From JAXLWB01 sp046328715 (lineage in GTDB: Bacteria > Chloroflexota > Anaerolineae > Caldilineales > Caldilineaceae): a DNA stretch of 64,000 nt. The notes beneath the pieces are model-generated. The model worked only from the letters and a program-made list of their open reading frames with translations. It was not told the DNA's origin and did not search any database. How positions within the stretch are numbered: position 1 is the stretch's first letter; the number at the start of each line of letters is the position of its first letter. Below, piece after piece: positions 9,521-18,248 of this stretch. The position numbers and the translations under genes are program-made. The stretch spans positions 97,560 to 161,559 of the forward strand of contig JAXLWB010000020.1 of NCBI GenBank assembly GCA_046328715.1. Reading direction: 5' to 3'.

Positions 9521-9583
9521 ATTCAGAGCCGATAGCGTAAGCGCACGGACTAACCCCGTACGCTTACGCTATCGGCTCTGAAT
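9521..9583. repeat. Perfect palindrome of the TTCAGAGCC repeat family
   Basis: Two perfectly complementary 23-base arms (ATTCAGAGCCGATAGCGTAA and onward) separated by 17 bases. It shares its ends and the AGCGTNAGCG core with the elements at 13081, 30980 and 44503. It sits between the start of aroA and the stop of the next minus-strand gene, so it could terminate transcription coming from the upstream gene. Confidence 0.85.
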
Positions 9584-9587
9584 CTCT

Positions 9588-12500
9588 CTATCTACTCAAC
9601 AACGGCAGATAAACCGCCTGACCTTGCTCAATCTCACTTGCCTTTACCTGGCCGGAGTCGACATTGACCATTAAGGACGAAACATCAACTGCTTCGAAAT
9701 CGCTCCCCTTCAGAACATCAATCTCGTGCAGCATGTCGTTGTCCCAGCGTTCGTCGGGCGCACCGGAGATGTACCAGGACGAGCCATTGTCGGCCAGGAT
9801 GATGCCATAGGTTTTCATCGCTTGCAGGATGACCCGCATCTGTGGCGAGAAGCTGGCGAGTGGGTAGTTCGCCTTGAGCCGGAAGCGTTGCCCCATCGGC
9901 GGGTATTGTGACTCGGTCAGATCCGATGCCTGGTGGCGGGCGGGCCAGACATAGGTGTTGCGCGTTTCCGGCACAGTGAAGCGGATCGCATGGCGAATCT
10001 CACCACTTGCAACTTCGTCGTAGCGGACGAGACCGGGCAGAATCGGCAACCCGGCAGCGTCAGCCGAGGTCCAAGTGTCGTGGCGTAGTTGGTTGGACTT
10101 GAGGTCGAAGATGGCAGCAGAGTCAGCATGCCACGAGCCATCCTGCTGCTGGAAGCTTCGGTAAGTCTCATACAAAATACAGTTATCCTTGTCCAGCACC
10201 AGCACGTGGCGATCACCGTTGCTTTGTGGGCCTCCTTCAATCGGTGCATCGGTTGGAATGGGATAGGGGCCGGGGTCACTCTCGTCCGGCCAGCGGAAGC
10301 TCATGGCCACCTTGGGCTGGCTGCTGGCAACGACCATGTAAGGAATCCCAATCGGTCCACCTTCCCAGAGTCCCGAGCCAAAGTCGGCATGGAAGCCCTG
10401 GTTCATCCCAATCGTGTTGATATAGGCTGTGGAGTTGGCATCTAGCGGCAGTGTATCAACAGTTGCGTTCCAGATGTTATCCGAAGGGAAGACATCGCAG
10501 TTTTCCAGGGTTGGTGGTGCTGTGGTTGGCGTCGGTGTGGCTGTGGCAGTTGGGGGCACGGTAGGAGATGGTGTGTCTGCCGCTGGCGGCGTGGTCGTAG
10601 CCGTAGGTGTGGCCGTGGCTGGCTGTGGCGTGGCAGTCGCTACACCACAACTGCCTGCTGTGCAGTGTTTGGCTTTCCAATCTTGCAGCAAAGCTAACAA
10701 CGCCTGGGGTTGATTGGTCGGCGCACTATTGCCTGCTTGGTCCACAGTGTTGATGCCGTGGCATGAGGTACACATGCGAATTTCGCCTGGCTGAAAGGTG
10801 ACCCAGTAGCGCTCGCGCACAATGCCTGTGCCTGCATCATCAACCAGTTGCCAGGTCATGGCGCGCTGTGCTGGCACAAAGGCGGCAACCGAGCCATCGT
10901 TGGCAATCTTATAGCTGCTTTGTGGAGCTCCTACTTCGCTAAGGTTGTTGCTCAGCGCATTGTCGTCGTGGAGATATTGGGCAATCACCCGCCGCCCAGA
11001 AGCGGGCGTATCGCTACAACAACCAGTCCAGCCGCGCAGTTGATCGCCCTGAAAGAGTTGGATATAGGCGACATCGTAGATTTTGCCGCTGGCACCAATC
11101 GTTTGATGATTGGTGCCGCTCACCTTCAAGTTGAATGGCTGTTGATGATCGGCGCGGTCACGTGTGGTCACGTCGCGCGAGACAATCAAGGCCAACCCGT
11201 TCTGTTCCATGTAGGCCTTGAGTTCGTTGACATCGACTCCGGCGCTGTTAAAGACTGCTTGTTCGGGACCCGCCAAAGTCTTGGTCAGTCGAGTGGGGCG
11301 GGTACGGGCACGCACCTCCACCGGATTCAACTCCCACATCACACCACTAAAGGTTACTTTTGTATCTGGGTCCCAATATTCGATGGTTTTGCTGATGCCT
11401 GCAGTCAATGGCTGATTGGCTACGAAGTAGCCGTTGCCTGCTTTGCTCAACTGCTTGAGCCGATATTCGTAACTTGAACCGTGGGGACCGCCGCTACCAC
11501 TTTCAGTGTCGTTGTCGTCGGTGTGGACTGCAATCAATGTGCCATCGCTCATCGGCACCGGCTCGCGATAGGTTCCGACATTGTCCTCGGTGACAACCGT
11601 TACAGTCATGGTCTCGGCATTGCGTGTTGGCGGCGCATCGATCGAAATAAGCGTGCCACCAGCATGAGAGCCAAACTCGGGCGCATTGGTGCCATAGTAG
11701 AGCCCAGGACGCAGCGGATCCTCCTTGATCTGCAACATGGACTCGATCGCAAACTGGTTGGGGCGTGGACTCACGCCGCAACAGTAGACAAAGTTGGGGT
11801 CATCGGTAAAAGTGACATCAAAATAGCCACCCAGTTCATGGCGCCCCACATGGTTGAGAATTTCGCCTTCGCTGCCATCCTCCAGAATCGTCCAGGGGAA
11901 GAATTGGTTGATAGTTTGGCCAGCCAAATGGGTGCCCTCCAGGAGGTCCTTGCGGCAGGCACGCGGCTCGGGATAAACTTCGCTGCGCACACCCAAGGTG
12001 TAGACCGCACTGGCCGACTCGTCCGAGTAGTTGAAGGTGCCATATTTATTGCCACCATCATTGCACTCATTGTTGGCCTTGCCTGGAGTGTCAGGATCAT
12101 CGGCGTCGGCCTGCTGATCACGCTGCATGTGGTCCCATTGGGTAAAAAGGACACGGCCAAAGGAATCGACGATTGGCGTAAAGTCGCCCGAGGGCGCATG
12201 ATTGAGCAACCGCAGATCGCCTGTAGCCGGGTCGAGACTCCACAACCCGCTGACCGTCGGCGCTAATTCGTACTCATCGCGTTGTGGATAGAGCTGAGCC
12301 GCCCCATTGCGAGGTCGATCCGTAGTGAAGATGATGCGATCGTCCGTCCCGTAAATTGGGCTGACGTTGTTGAAGTTGGCTGGCTGGTTGGAGACTTTCG
12401 TAATGACAGGTGTATCGTCTTTGCCCAAGCCTGTAATCTCGTAGAGTTGCCAGTAGTAGGTATTTACTTGATATTGTTTGGTCGGCGCACCAATGACCAT

Positions 12501-12878
12501 ACTAAAGATCGCTTTTGTCCCATCCCAGTAGACAGCGGGATCACGCACAGCAATGGCGTTGGCACCCTGCATCCCAGAAGAACCATAGCCTGCCGCCTCG
12601 GTTAAGTTCTTTAGCGTACCATCACCGTAGCGGATCCAGAGATCGCCACCGCGCGGCACGTCGGAAAGCGAGGCTTTGTGATTGCCAAAGACAGCATTGG
12701 CAGAGGTGAAGTCGTAGCGCCAGGGCGGTTGCGTGACAAAGAGTATCGGATTGGACAACGTGGGGCCTATTCCAGGCAACAGAAGCGGTTTGGCCTGCGA
12801 AGGAGTCGAGCCATCCAGCAAGAGCATTACCATCAAAAGTGCAGGAGCAAAGCGACGTAATAAGGCTAAGTACGCCAT
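9588..12878 (-). CDS. Secreted mono-haem protein related to hydrazine synthase alpha subunit, fused to a C-terminal secreted domain
   Basis: A 1096-residue protein. The start at 12878 (MAYLALLRRFAPALL) has GGAGG at good spacing and yields a clean signal peptide cleaved near SQAKP; an upstream in-frame ATG at 12974 would add a second hydrophobic stretch and is less likely. Residues about 50-730 resemble the HzsA-like family with beta-propeller repeats (DLWIRYGDGTLKNLTEA, FTTDRPRNGAAQLYP). They end in a single c-type haem site, C703-TSC-H707. A Thr/Pro-rich linker spans about 745-790. Residues 795-1096 are a separate domain (NCDVFPSDNIWNATVD, GIILADNGSSWYISG) seen in secreted proteins of other bacteria. 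There is no evidence of anammox metabolism; related proteins occur widely and their role is unknown. A redox or substrate-binding role outside the membrane is inferred. Confidence 0.75.
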   Translation of the reverse strand: MAYLALLRRFAPALLMVMLLLDGSTPSQAKPLLLPGIGPTLSNPILFVTQPPWRYDFTSANAVFGNHKASLSDVPRGGDLWIRYGDGTLKNLTEAAGYGSSGMQGANAIAVRDPAVYWDGTKAIFSMVIGAPTKQYQVNTYYWQLYEITGLGKDDTPVITKVSNQPANFNNVSPIYGTDDRIIFTTDRPRNGAAQLYPQRDEYELAPTVSGLWSLDPATGDLRLLNHAPSGDFTPIVDSFGRVLFTQWDHMQRDQQADADDPDTPGKANNECNDGGNKYGTFNYSDESASAVYTLGVRSEVYPEPRACRKDLLEGTHLAGQTINQFFPWTILEDGSEGEILNHVGRHELGGYFDVTFTDDPNFVYCCGVSPRPNQFAIESMLQIKEDPLRPGLYYGTNAPEFGSHAGGTLISIDAPPTRNAETMTVTVVTEDNVGTYREPVPMSDGTLIAVHTDDNDTESGSGGPHGSSYEYRLKQLSKAGNGYFVANQPLTAGISKTIEYWDPDTKVTFSGVMWELNPVEVRARTRPTRLTKTLAGPEQAVFNSAGVDVNELKAYMEQNGLALIVSRDVTTRDRADHQQPFNLKVSGTNHQTIGASGKIYDVAYIQLFQGDQLRGWTGCCSDTPASGRRVIAQYLHDDNALSNNLSEVGAPQSSYKIANDGSVAAFVPAQRAMTWQLVDDAGTGIVRERYWVTFQPGEIRMCTSCHGINTVDQAGNSAPTNQPQALLALLQDWKAKHCTAGSCGVATATPQPATATPTATTTPPAADTPSPTVPPTATATPTPTTAPPTLENCDVFPSDNIWNATVDTLPLDANSTAYINTIGMNQGFHADFGSGLWEGGPIGIPYMVVASSQPKVAMSFRWPDESDPGPYPIPTDAPIEGGPQSNGDRHVLVLDKDNCILYETYRSFQQQDGSWHADSAAIFDLKSNQLRHDTWTSADAAGLPILPGLVRYDEVASGEIRHAIRFTVPETRNTYVWPARHQASDLTESQYPPMGQRFRLKANYPLASFSPQMRVILQAMKTYGIILADNGSSWYISGAPDERWDNDMLHEIDVLKGSDFEAVDVSSLMVNVDSGQVKASEIEQGQAVYLPLLSR

Positions 12879-13080
12879 ATAAGAGCCTCCAAATGAAATG
12901 AGACAGTAAAGTAAGATAAGTAGGATGACTGTAGCAGCCAACGCATCGGCATGCTGTGTTCTACGACACACCAACGGGTATCCAGTGCCAGTATAGTTCA
13001 GATCGCCTGCGACAAGTTGAACAATCTCCTTGCTGAACGCCTACGGCGAAGCGGTGAATGCTTAATGAATCCAGCACGCA

Positions 13081-13156
13081 CCCCTCAGAGCCACGAGCGT
13101 GAGCGAGTGGTTGTTGTCATCACTCATCACTCACTTATGCTCGTGGCTCTGAGGGG
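13081..13156. repeat. Palindrome of the TCAGAGCC repeat family
   Basis: Arms of about 29 bases (CCCCTCAGAGCCACGAGCGT... and its near complement ending GTGGCTCTGAGGGG) with an 18-base loop. Two or three mismatches are compensated as G-T or lie near the loop. It occupies the gene-poor 12879-13241 stretch between two divergent genes. No other structure is evident there. Confidence 0.8.
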
Positions 13157-13241
13157 ACATCTACTTCGAGGTTGACACGAAGCAAGCCCTGCGCGATACT
13201 GCGTTAGAACATTCGTTTGATCGTTGTCTGGAGGAGTTGAC

Positions 13242-13838
13242 ATGTTCGCTGCCAAAATGAAACCGCGTTTGATTAGCCCAGAAGAATATCTGCAACAGGA
13301 AGAGATCTCAACAGATCGCCATGAGTATTTTAAAGGCGAGGTTTTTCTGATGGCAGGAGGTTCGCACAACCATGAGATGATTTGTGGCGGCATTCTTTCA
13401 CTCCTGCGTCAACAGGCTCGTCGAAAAAAATGTACTGCTTACGGTAGCAACATGAAGATTCAGGTAAAATCCAGCGGACTATTCACCTATCCGGATGCAA
13501 TGTTAGTCTGCGGCAAGATCGAATTTGCTGCCGAACGCAAAGATGTTATCACCAATCCCTTGCTTATAGTTGAAGTACTTTCTAGTTCTACTCAATCCTA
13601 TGATCGAGGTGACAAATTCGCTCTCTATCGTGGCCTACCCAGCTTTGCGCATTATCTGCTGATTCATCAGGATGAACCGCTTATTGAATATCATCAGAAA
13701 ACCCGTCAAGGCTGGCTGCTGACTGAGACCGCAGGCATTGATGCAACACTGAACTTAGAAACAATCGAACTCTCACTTCCTTTGCGTGAACTCTATGAAG
13801 GCGTTGACTGGCTGGAAAACGACCAAGTAACTGCATAG
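13242..13838 (+). CDS. Uma2 family PD-(D/E)XK nuclease-like protein
   Basis: A 198-residue protein. The start at 13242 has GGAGG seven bases upstream; TTG or GTG starts further upstream are less plausible. The Uma2 fold signature is present: SPEEYLQQEEISTDRHEYFKG, HNHEMICGGILSLL, a YPDAMLVCG strand with the first metal-binding Asp, NPLLIVEVLSSSTQ with the Glu, and the RGDKFALYR helix that supplies the lysine. Uma2 proteins are abundant in Cyanobacteria and Chloroflexota, often in many copies, and their biological role is not settled. Nuclease activity is inferred from the fold only. Confidence 0.9.
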   Translation: MFAAKMKPRLISPEEYLQQEEISTDRHEYFKGEVFLMAGGSHNHEMICGGILSLLRQQARRKKCTAYGSNMKIQVKSSGLFTYPDAMLVCGKIEFAAERKDVITNPLLIVEVLSSSTQSYDRGDKFALYRGLPSFAHYLLIHQDEPLIEYHQKTRQGWLLTETAGIDATLNLETIELSLPLRELYEGVDWLENDQVTA

Positions 13839-13885
13839 TCAAGCAATCACCCAGCGTGATCTGAACTTAACCATTCTTCAATCCC

Positions 13886-14806
13886 TTGTTAACACCCCAA
13901 CTCATCCACTTCCTTCAATCTGCCTTTCCTGCTTCGGCGCAGCTCATTGATCTGCAATCCTATCGACCGGGCTATCTTTTCTTCCCAGCGCGTGTTACAG
14001 TACAAAAGGCGGATGGCACGCTCGTTCATTCCGTGTTGAAGCTACATGAGCATCTTGCCACCTTGCAAAAGGAAACGAAGATTGCTGCCATGTTCAACGA
14101 CTTTGGCCTACCTGTCGCCCAAGTGCTGGCTGGGCCTATTGCGCTGACCGACCACGAGCAATTCCAGGCGGCTATTCTCTGGAGCGAACTGCCCGGAGCC
14201 TCCTTGCCCTGGGTCAATCTAAAATCGTTGGACGACGCCTATCTCACCTATCGATTGCTGCGCCAGGGGGTGTTGACGCTCCATAGCCTGACCAAGCTGG
14301 TGCGCCAACATCTGCTCGCAGCCGAACTACCGGTGCGCACTCTGCAAGCGGAACTGGAACAAACCATCTTCCAAGCGGGGCGTTGGCTGGAGATTGACAC
14401 AGTACAGCGCACGGTTGCCGCCTTGCAACGAGTGATTCCGACAATCAAGACGGAGTTGGTCTTTACGAACGGCGACTACAACGCCATCAACTTTCTGCAC
14501 CAGGATGGCCAACTTTCTGGCTTTGTCGACTTTGAATTTGCCTGCTTCGAGGATCCCTACATTGGCTTCTCCAAGATGATCTTCTGGAGCTTCGATGATT
14601 ACGGCTGGGGAGCCGGTCTGAAAGCCGGCATCGTCGAACGCTTCCTCTACGACCAAGGTGTCTCCAAACGTGACTTTGCCCCGCGCCTCGCCTTGCGTGC
14701 CTTCAGCCAAGTGATGCGCGACGTCTCATTGGACAAACCCGAGGATCGACGCGAGATGGAGTATGTCCTTGGTGTGATGGAGGAGTGTTTGCGCATGATG
14801 GAGTAG
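13886..14806 (+). CDS. Phosphotransferase family protein (aminoglycoside/choline kinase-like)
   Basis: A 306-residue soluble protein with a kinase-like APH fold. The N-lobe contains the ATP-lysine strand SVLKLHEHLATLQKETKIA. The catalytic loop reads TNGDYNAINFL, in which the usual His of HGD is replaced by Asn although Asp and Asn of the D-x4-N pattern are kept. The metal-binding motif is GFVDFEFACFEDPYIGF. A small-molecule kinase is the likely role, but the substrate is unknown. The frame opens with TTG and no good ribosome binding site is seen, so the exact start is uncertain. Confidence 0.7.
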   Translation: MLTPQLIHFLQSAFPASAQLIDLQSYRPGYLFFPARVTVQKADGTLVHSVLKLHEHLATLQKETKIAAMFNDFGLPVAQVLAGPIALTDHEQFQAAILWSELPGASLPWVNLKSLDDAYLTYRLLRQGVLTLHSLTKLVRQHLLAAELPVRTLQAELEQTIFQAGRWLEIDTVQRTVAALQRVIPTIKTELVFTNGDYNAINFLHQDGQLSGFVDFEFACFEDPYIGFSKMIFWSFDDYGWGAGLKAGIVERFLYDQGVSKRDFAPRLALRAFSQVMRDVSLDKPEDRREMEYVLGVMEECLRMME

Positions 14807-14872
14807 GTCAGTGGACAGTGAGTCAGTATGTCTGTGTATGAGTCTGTCTTACTGACAACTGTTTACTGTCTC
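14807..14872. repeat. Word-palindrome, GACAGT family
   Basis: Left words GTCAGTGGACAGTGAGTCAG and right words CTTACTGACAACTGTTTACTG form an imperfect stem. It separates the phosphotransferase stop from the hydrolase start and ends just before the latter's ATG at 14888. Confidence 0.7.
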
Positions 14873-14887
14873 AAGCACAATCCATGC

Positions 14888-15592
14888 ATGAAAATCGTCC
14901 TTTTGCCCGGCCTTGATGGGACCGGTGTTCACTTCCAGCCCTTTCTAAACGAGATGCCGAGTCGCTGGGAGGCGACGGTGTTTCGCTATCCAACTGAATC
15001 GTCGCAGGACTATGCAACGCTAACTGAGTATGTGGCACAACGATTGCCACGTGAGGAACCGTTCTGTCTGCTGGCGGAGTCATTTTCGGGGCCGATTGCC
15101 TATCGATTGGCCGCTTCTGGCCGCTTTCCGATTGAGTCGGTCATCTTTGTGGCGACCTTTTTACGTTCCCCTCGTCCTAGGCTGCTACGACTTCGCCATC
15201 TCCTTCCCTTGCGCTGGCTCTTGCAGTTCAAAGCCCCTGATTGGATATTACGGAGGCTGATGCTAGACGTGCAGACCTCCGATGAATTTCTCACTACCTT
15301 CTGGCTGGCGGTAGAGCAGGTACGACCCGAAGTGCTTGTCCAACGTTTGGGGTCGATTGCTGCGCTGCCAAGTGGACAGGCCAAGCTCAAACAACCTTGC
15401 CTCTACTTGCAGGCGAGCCATGATCTGTTGGTGCCAAGACGAAGCGTCGAGGATTTCAAACAGGTTTGTCCTGATTTAGAGGTAGTACAGATTCCTGGTA
15501 GGCACTTTTTGCTGCAGGCGAAACCGAAGCCGTGTGTCGAGGCAATTGAGCGCTGGCTTGCGGAGCAGACAAGATTTGACGAAAAAGCGTAA
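14888..15592 (+). CDS. Alpha/beta hydrolase
   Basis: A 234-residue protein beginning MKIVLLPGLDGTG; a longer frame from 14828 would translate the palindrome and was rejected. The oxyanion strand LPGLDGTGVHFQPF is followed by the nucleophile elbow LLAESFSGPIAYRLA, where the usual GxSxG starts with Ala or Glu. The acid is likely in SHDLLVPRRS and the base in IPGRHFLLQAKP. No lid domain specific to a known subfamily is recognised, so the substrate is unknown; an esterase or lipase-like activity is inferred. Confidence 0.8.
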   Translation: MKIVLLPGLDGTGVHFQPFLNEMPSRWEATVFRYPTESSQDYATLTEYVAQRLPREEPFCLLAESFSGPIAYRLAASGRFPIESVIFVATFLRSPRPRLLRLRHLLPLRWLLQFKAPDWILRRLMLDVQTSDEFLTTFWLAVEQVRPEVLVQRLGSIAALPSGQAKLKQPCLYLQASHDLLVPRRSVEDFKQVCPDLEVVQIPGRHFLLQAKPKPCVEAIERWLAEQTRFDEKA

Positions 15593-15690
15593 GCTTCGGC
15601 TTTGCGCGATTCGCCCTGTCGGGGCGGTCTAGCATAACCTACGGACAGCGCCCTGGGTTTTGGGGCTCATGATAGAAGGGAACAACAACG

Positions 15691-15987
15691 ATGCAAATCT
15701 CTCAAATTCAACAACTACTTCGTCAGTCAGAAGCGCAGATGGCAAACCCCTTCCGTTCGCCAGCGGAAGTTATGCTCACAATTACCGAGGAGCTGGGCGA
15801 AGTGGCCAAGGAAGTTTCGCTGCTCGAACGAATTGGAAGCAAAGCTGGATGGGAGCGCGAGCCGAGCCGGGAACGGTTGAGTGAGGAGTTGCTGCATCTG
15901 CTCAATATGATGTTCGTATTGGGCAATCGTTATGACATTGATCTGGACGCAGCTTACCGGCGCTATTGGAATGATGAACAGAGATGA
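15691..15987 (+). CDS. MazG-like nucleotide pyrophosphohydrolase
   Basis: A 98-residue all-alpha NTP pyrophosphohydrolase-like protein. The metal-binding pattern is visible as ITEELGEVAKEVS followed by LSEELLHLLNMMFVLGNRY, matching EExxE...ExxxD in spirit, although the last acidic residue of the second motif is Asn. Single-domain MazG-like proteins clean up non-canonical or excess nucleoside triphosphates. The start has AAGGG upstream. The stop overlaps the ATG of the next gene by four bases (ATGA), so the two are translationally coupled. Confidence 0.85.
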   Translation: MQISQIQQLLRQSEAQMANPFRSPAEVMLTITEELGEVAKEVSLLERIGSKAGWEREPSRERLSEELLHLLNMMFVLGNRYDIDLDAAYRRYWNDEQR

Positions 15988-16619
15988 AAAAGTATATTCT
16001 GCTCGGGACGGCTGCCCTTTTGCTGATTCTCTATTTCTTGCGCATCCCTCTTCTCACCCGCATCGGCTCCTACCCCGTTGTCGCCAGCGAATTGCAACCC
16101 AGCGACCTCATCGCTGTCATGTCTGGCGCTCTGCCGGAGATTCACTATGGCATTGACCTCTACAAACAGGGATTGGCGCCCAAGATGCTCTTTGTCGGCG
16201 AGTTTCCGGTCGATCTGGCGGTGGTGAACAAGGAGCCATTCGAGGTGGTGCAGATGAGTTGGGATGAGATTGCGCTACACTACGCCGCCAGCCTGGGCGT
16301 CCAGAAAGACGAAATCCTGACCAGCGACGCCTTCGCCTCCAGCACCTACGAGCGGGTCGCCGATCTGCTCCAGGTTGTCGAGCAGCACCATCTACATTCG
16401 GTGATTGTCGTCAGCGATCTGCTGCATACGCGGCGCATCGCCGACAGTGCGCGCTGCATCAACCCCTCGATCAGGGTCCTCACCGCCCCCACACCGCAAG
16501 AATATTACCCTGCTGTCTACCGCTTCCACCCCGAAAGCTGGTGGCACTACGAAGCTGACATCAAGGACGTGTTTGGAGAGTATGTGAAGTTGCTGTTTTA
16601 CGCGTTGGGGTACAAGTAG
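15984..16619 (+). CDS. YdcF/SanA family membrane-anchored protein (DUF218)
   Basis: A 211-residue protein with one N-terminal membrane segment (YILLGTAALLLILYFL) that anchors an extracytoplasmic or cytoplasmic-facing DUF218 domain. Family motifs are LIAVMSGALPEIHYGIDLYKQG, KMLFVGEF, SSTYERVADLLQVVEQH and VIVVSDLLHTRRIADSARC. DUF218 proteins are implicated in envelope barrier function, but the reaction is unknown. It is coupled to the MazG-like gene by an ATGA overlap. Confidence 0.85.
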   Translation: MKKYILLGTAALLLILYFLRIPLLTRIGSYPVVASELQPSDLIAVMSGALPEIHYGIDLYKQGLAPKMLFVGEFPVDLAVVNKEPFEVVQMSWDEIALHYAASLGVQKDEILTSDAFASSTYERVADLLQVVEQHHLHSVIVVSDLLHTRRIADSARCINPSIRVLTAPTPQEYYPAVYRFHPESWWHYEADIKDVFGEYVKLLFYALGYK

Positions 16620-16630
16620 GGAGGTGATTC

Positions 16631-16724
16631 GTGAAACGTGATGCGTGAATTACAAACGATCTCCATTCTACTTTCGACAAGAGTAGAAACAAAGATGATC
16701 CGCATTTCACGCATCACGTTTCAC
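16631..16724. repeat. Word-palindrome, GTGATGCGTGA family
   Basis: The left arm GTGAAACGTGATGCGTGAAT pairs with the right arm ATTTCACGCATCACGTTTCA at near-perfect complementarity, separated by about 53 bases. Relatives lie at 46761 and 57331 in the synthase locus. It sits between convergent genes and could act as a terminator for both. Confidence 0.8.
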
Positions 16725-18103
16725 TCCTCATACTCATATAGATTCTTCCCCTGCAACTCCCGCGTCCGTCGTGTCACAAACTCCAACAACGCCTCCCGAA
16801 TCGAGATATCCATCGTTGGCGACTCATACTCCTTTAGTAACGCCTTATACCGCTGATGCGCCCGCTCCAGACCTACAAGCTTCTGGCCCATTTCCTGTGT
16901 CGCAACACTCCAATCGCCTGCTCTCCCTATTGCCCCCTCTCTCCCTCCCCCCATTCCTAAAAACCTCTCCACCTCGCCCAAACTCTCCCCATCCAACACA
17001 AACTTCTCATACGATGCCGTCAGTCCGCCTTCGAGCCAGCCACAACTGTGCATGACCATGTTGCTATGTGCCAACACTGCTGGCCAAAGATGCCAGAGAC
17101 TTTCATGTGCCGCCTGAGCATCTACCCCATTGGCCATCGTCAAGCCGCCGTTGCCGCGGTAGGGAAGATGATAGCGCCGCGCCAGTTGTGTGCTGGCAAA
17201 GGCTGCCCAGGCGCCCTCCGGCGTGCCAAAGGAGGGAGCACCGCTTTTCATGTGCGTGTTGATCGTAAAGCCGCCATAGACCACCGGCGCACCCGGTCGC
17301 ACCAGTTGGGTCAAGGCGATGCCAGCCAGCGCTTCGGCATGTTGTTGGGCCAACGCCGAAGCCATCGTAATCGGACTCATTGCCCCGGCCAGGATGAAGG
17401 GGGTGATCACCGCCACTTGCCCATGCCGTGCCAGGGTGATCAGCCCACCCAACATGCGCTGATCGTAGCGCAGCGGACTGGTAGCGTTGATCACGTCGCC
17501 GATCACTGGAGCATCGGGCAAGTTGCCGCCAAAGGCAATGCGCGCCATCTCGATACAGTCGCCCGTGATAATGCGTCCATGCGCCGCCTCCATCACCGGC
17601 TTGTCGCTCAGCGTGAGGGCGGCGTAAAGACGATGCAGATGGCGCAGGTTGATGTTGACGTCTGAAGGCGCAACCTGTTCCCATGAGCCAAAGTGCAGCC
17701 ATTTGCACATCTGTCCTAACTTGTAAAAGTCGTGCAGATCGGCCAATGTTCCCGGTCGCCGCCCCCGTTCGAGATCGTGGGCAAAGACCATGCCGCCGCA
17801 TGGCCCGAAGTTAATGGCGTTACCCCCAATCGTCAGGTCGTGCAGTGGATTGCGTGCTCGCCAGGGAAAAGTCGGCGGCGCACTGGCAATTAACTCCCGA
17901 ATCAGACTGCGCTTGATCCAGACGTGCTGGCGAGCGAAGTCGACCCGTGCGCCAGCCCCTTTCCAAAGGGAGAGCGCTTCGGCGTCGAGAAAATCGATGC
18001 CAATCTGCTCCAGAACTTGCAGACTGGCGTTATCGATCTGCTCGATCTGCTGGGTATCGAGAATCTCAACGGGTGGAAATGGGTTGTACAAGGAAGCAGG
18101 CAT
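16721..18103 (-). CDS. Trimethylamine methyltransferase (MttB) family protein, without pyrrolysine codon
   Basis: A 460-residue TIM-barrel protein of the MttB superfamily. It shows the N-terminal helical region (QVLEQIGIDFLDAEALSLWKGAGARVD), GNAINFGPCGGMVFAHD, PVIGDVINATSPLRYD, VAVITPFILAGAMSPITMA and APVVYGGFTINTHMKSGAPSFGTPE. No in-frame amber codon is present, so this is one of the non-pyrrolysine members, some of which demethylate glycine betaine or related quaternary amines using a corrinoid protein. No corrinoid protein or reactivase is nearby. The C-terminal stretch about 385-410 (FLGMGGGREGAIGRAGDW) is glycine-rich and atypical. It is encoded by CT-rich repetitive DNA at 16918-16965 that may be a small insertion. 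Confidence 0.8.
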   Translation of the reverse strand: MPASLYNPFPPVEILDTQQIEQIDNASLQVLEQIGIDFLDAEALSLWKGAGARVDFARQHVWIKRSLIRELIASAPPTFPWRARNPLHDLTIGGNAINFGPCGGMVFAHDLERGRRPGTLADLHDFYKLGQMCKWLHFGSWEQVAPSDVNINLRHLHRLYAALTLSDKPVMEAAHGRIITGDCIEMARIAFGGNLPDAPVIGDVINATSPLRYDQRMLGGLITLARHGQVAVITPFILAGAMSPITMASALAQQHAEALAGIALTQLVRPGAPVVYGGFTINTHMKSGAPSFGTPEGAWAAFASTQLARRYHLPYRGNGGLTMANGVDAQAAHESLWHLWPAVLAHSNMVMHSCGWLEGGLTASYEKFVLDGESLGEVERFLGMGGGREGAIGRAGDWSVATQEMGQKLVGLERAHQRYKALLKEYESPTMDISIREALLEFVTRRTRELQGKNLYEYEE

Positions 18104-18248
18104 GGCAATGGGTAGTGATGCATTTGAGTAAATTTGACAGGTAAAAAGAATTGTAATTATTTAGAAATTTTTCGGAAGGAAACAGTAATGTATGATGATT
18201 ATACTCGTAATTCGTTGACACCGCTGATCGTATTGATAGGAGTTGGTA

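Noticed and set aside
9588..12878. Evidence for anammox metabolism
   Set aside because: HzsA-like proteins occur outside anammox bacteria. Only one haem site is present and no hydrazine synthase beta/gamma or hydrazine dehydrogenase genes are seen.
16721..18103. Pyrrolysine-containing methyltransferase
   Set aside because: The reading frame has no internal amber codon, and no pyrrolysine synthesis genes are present.
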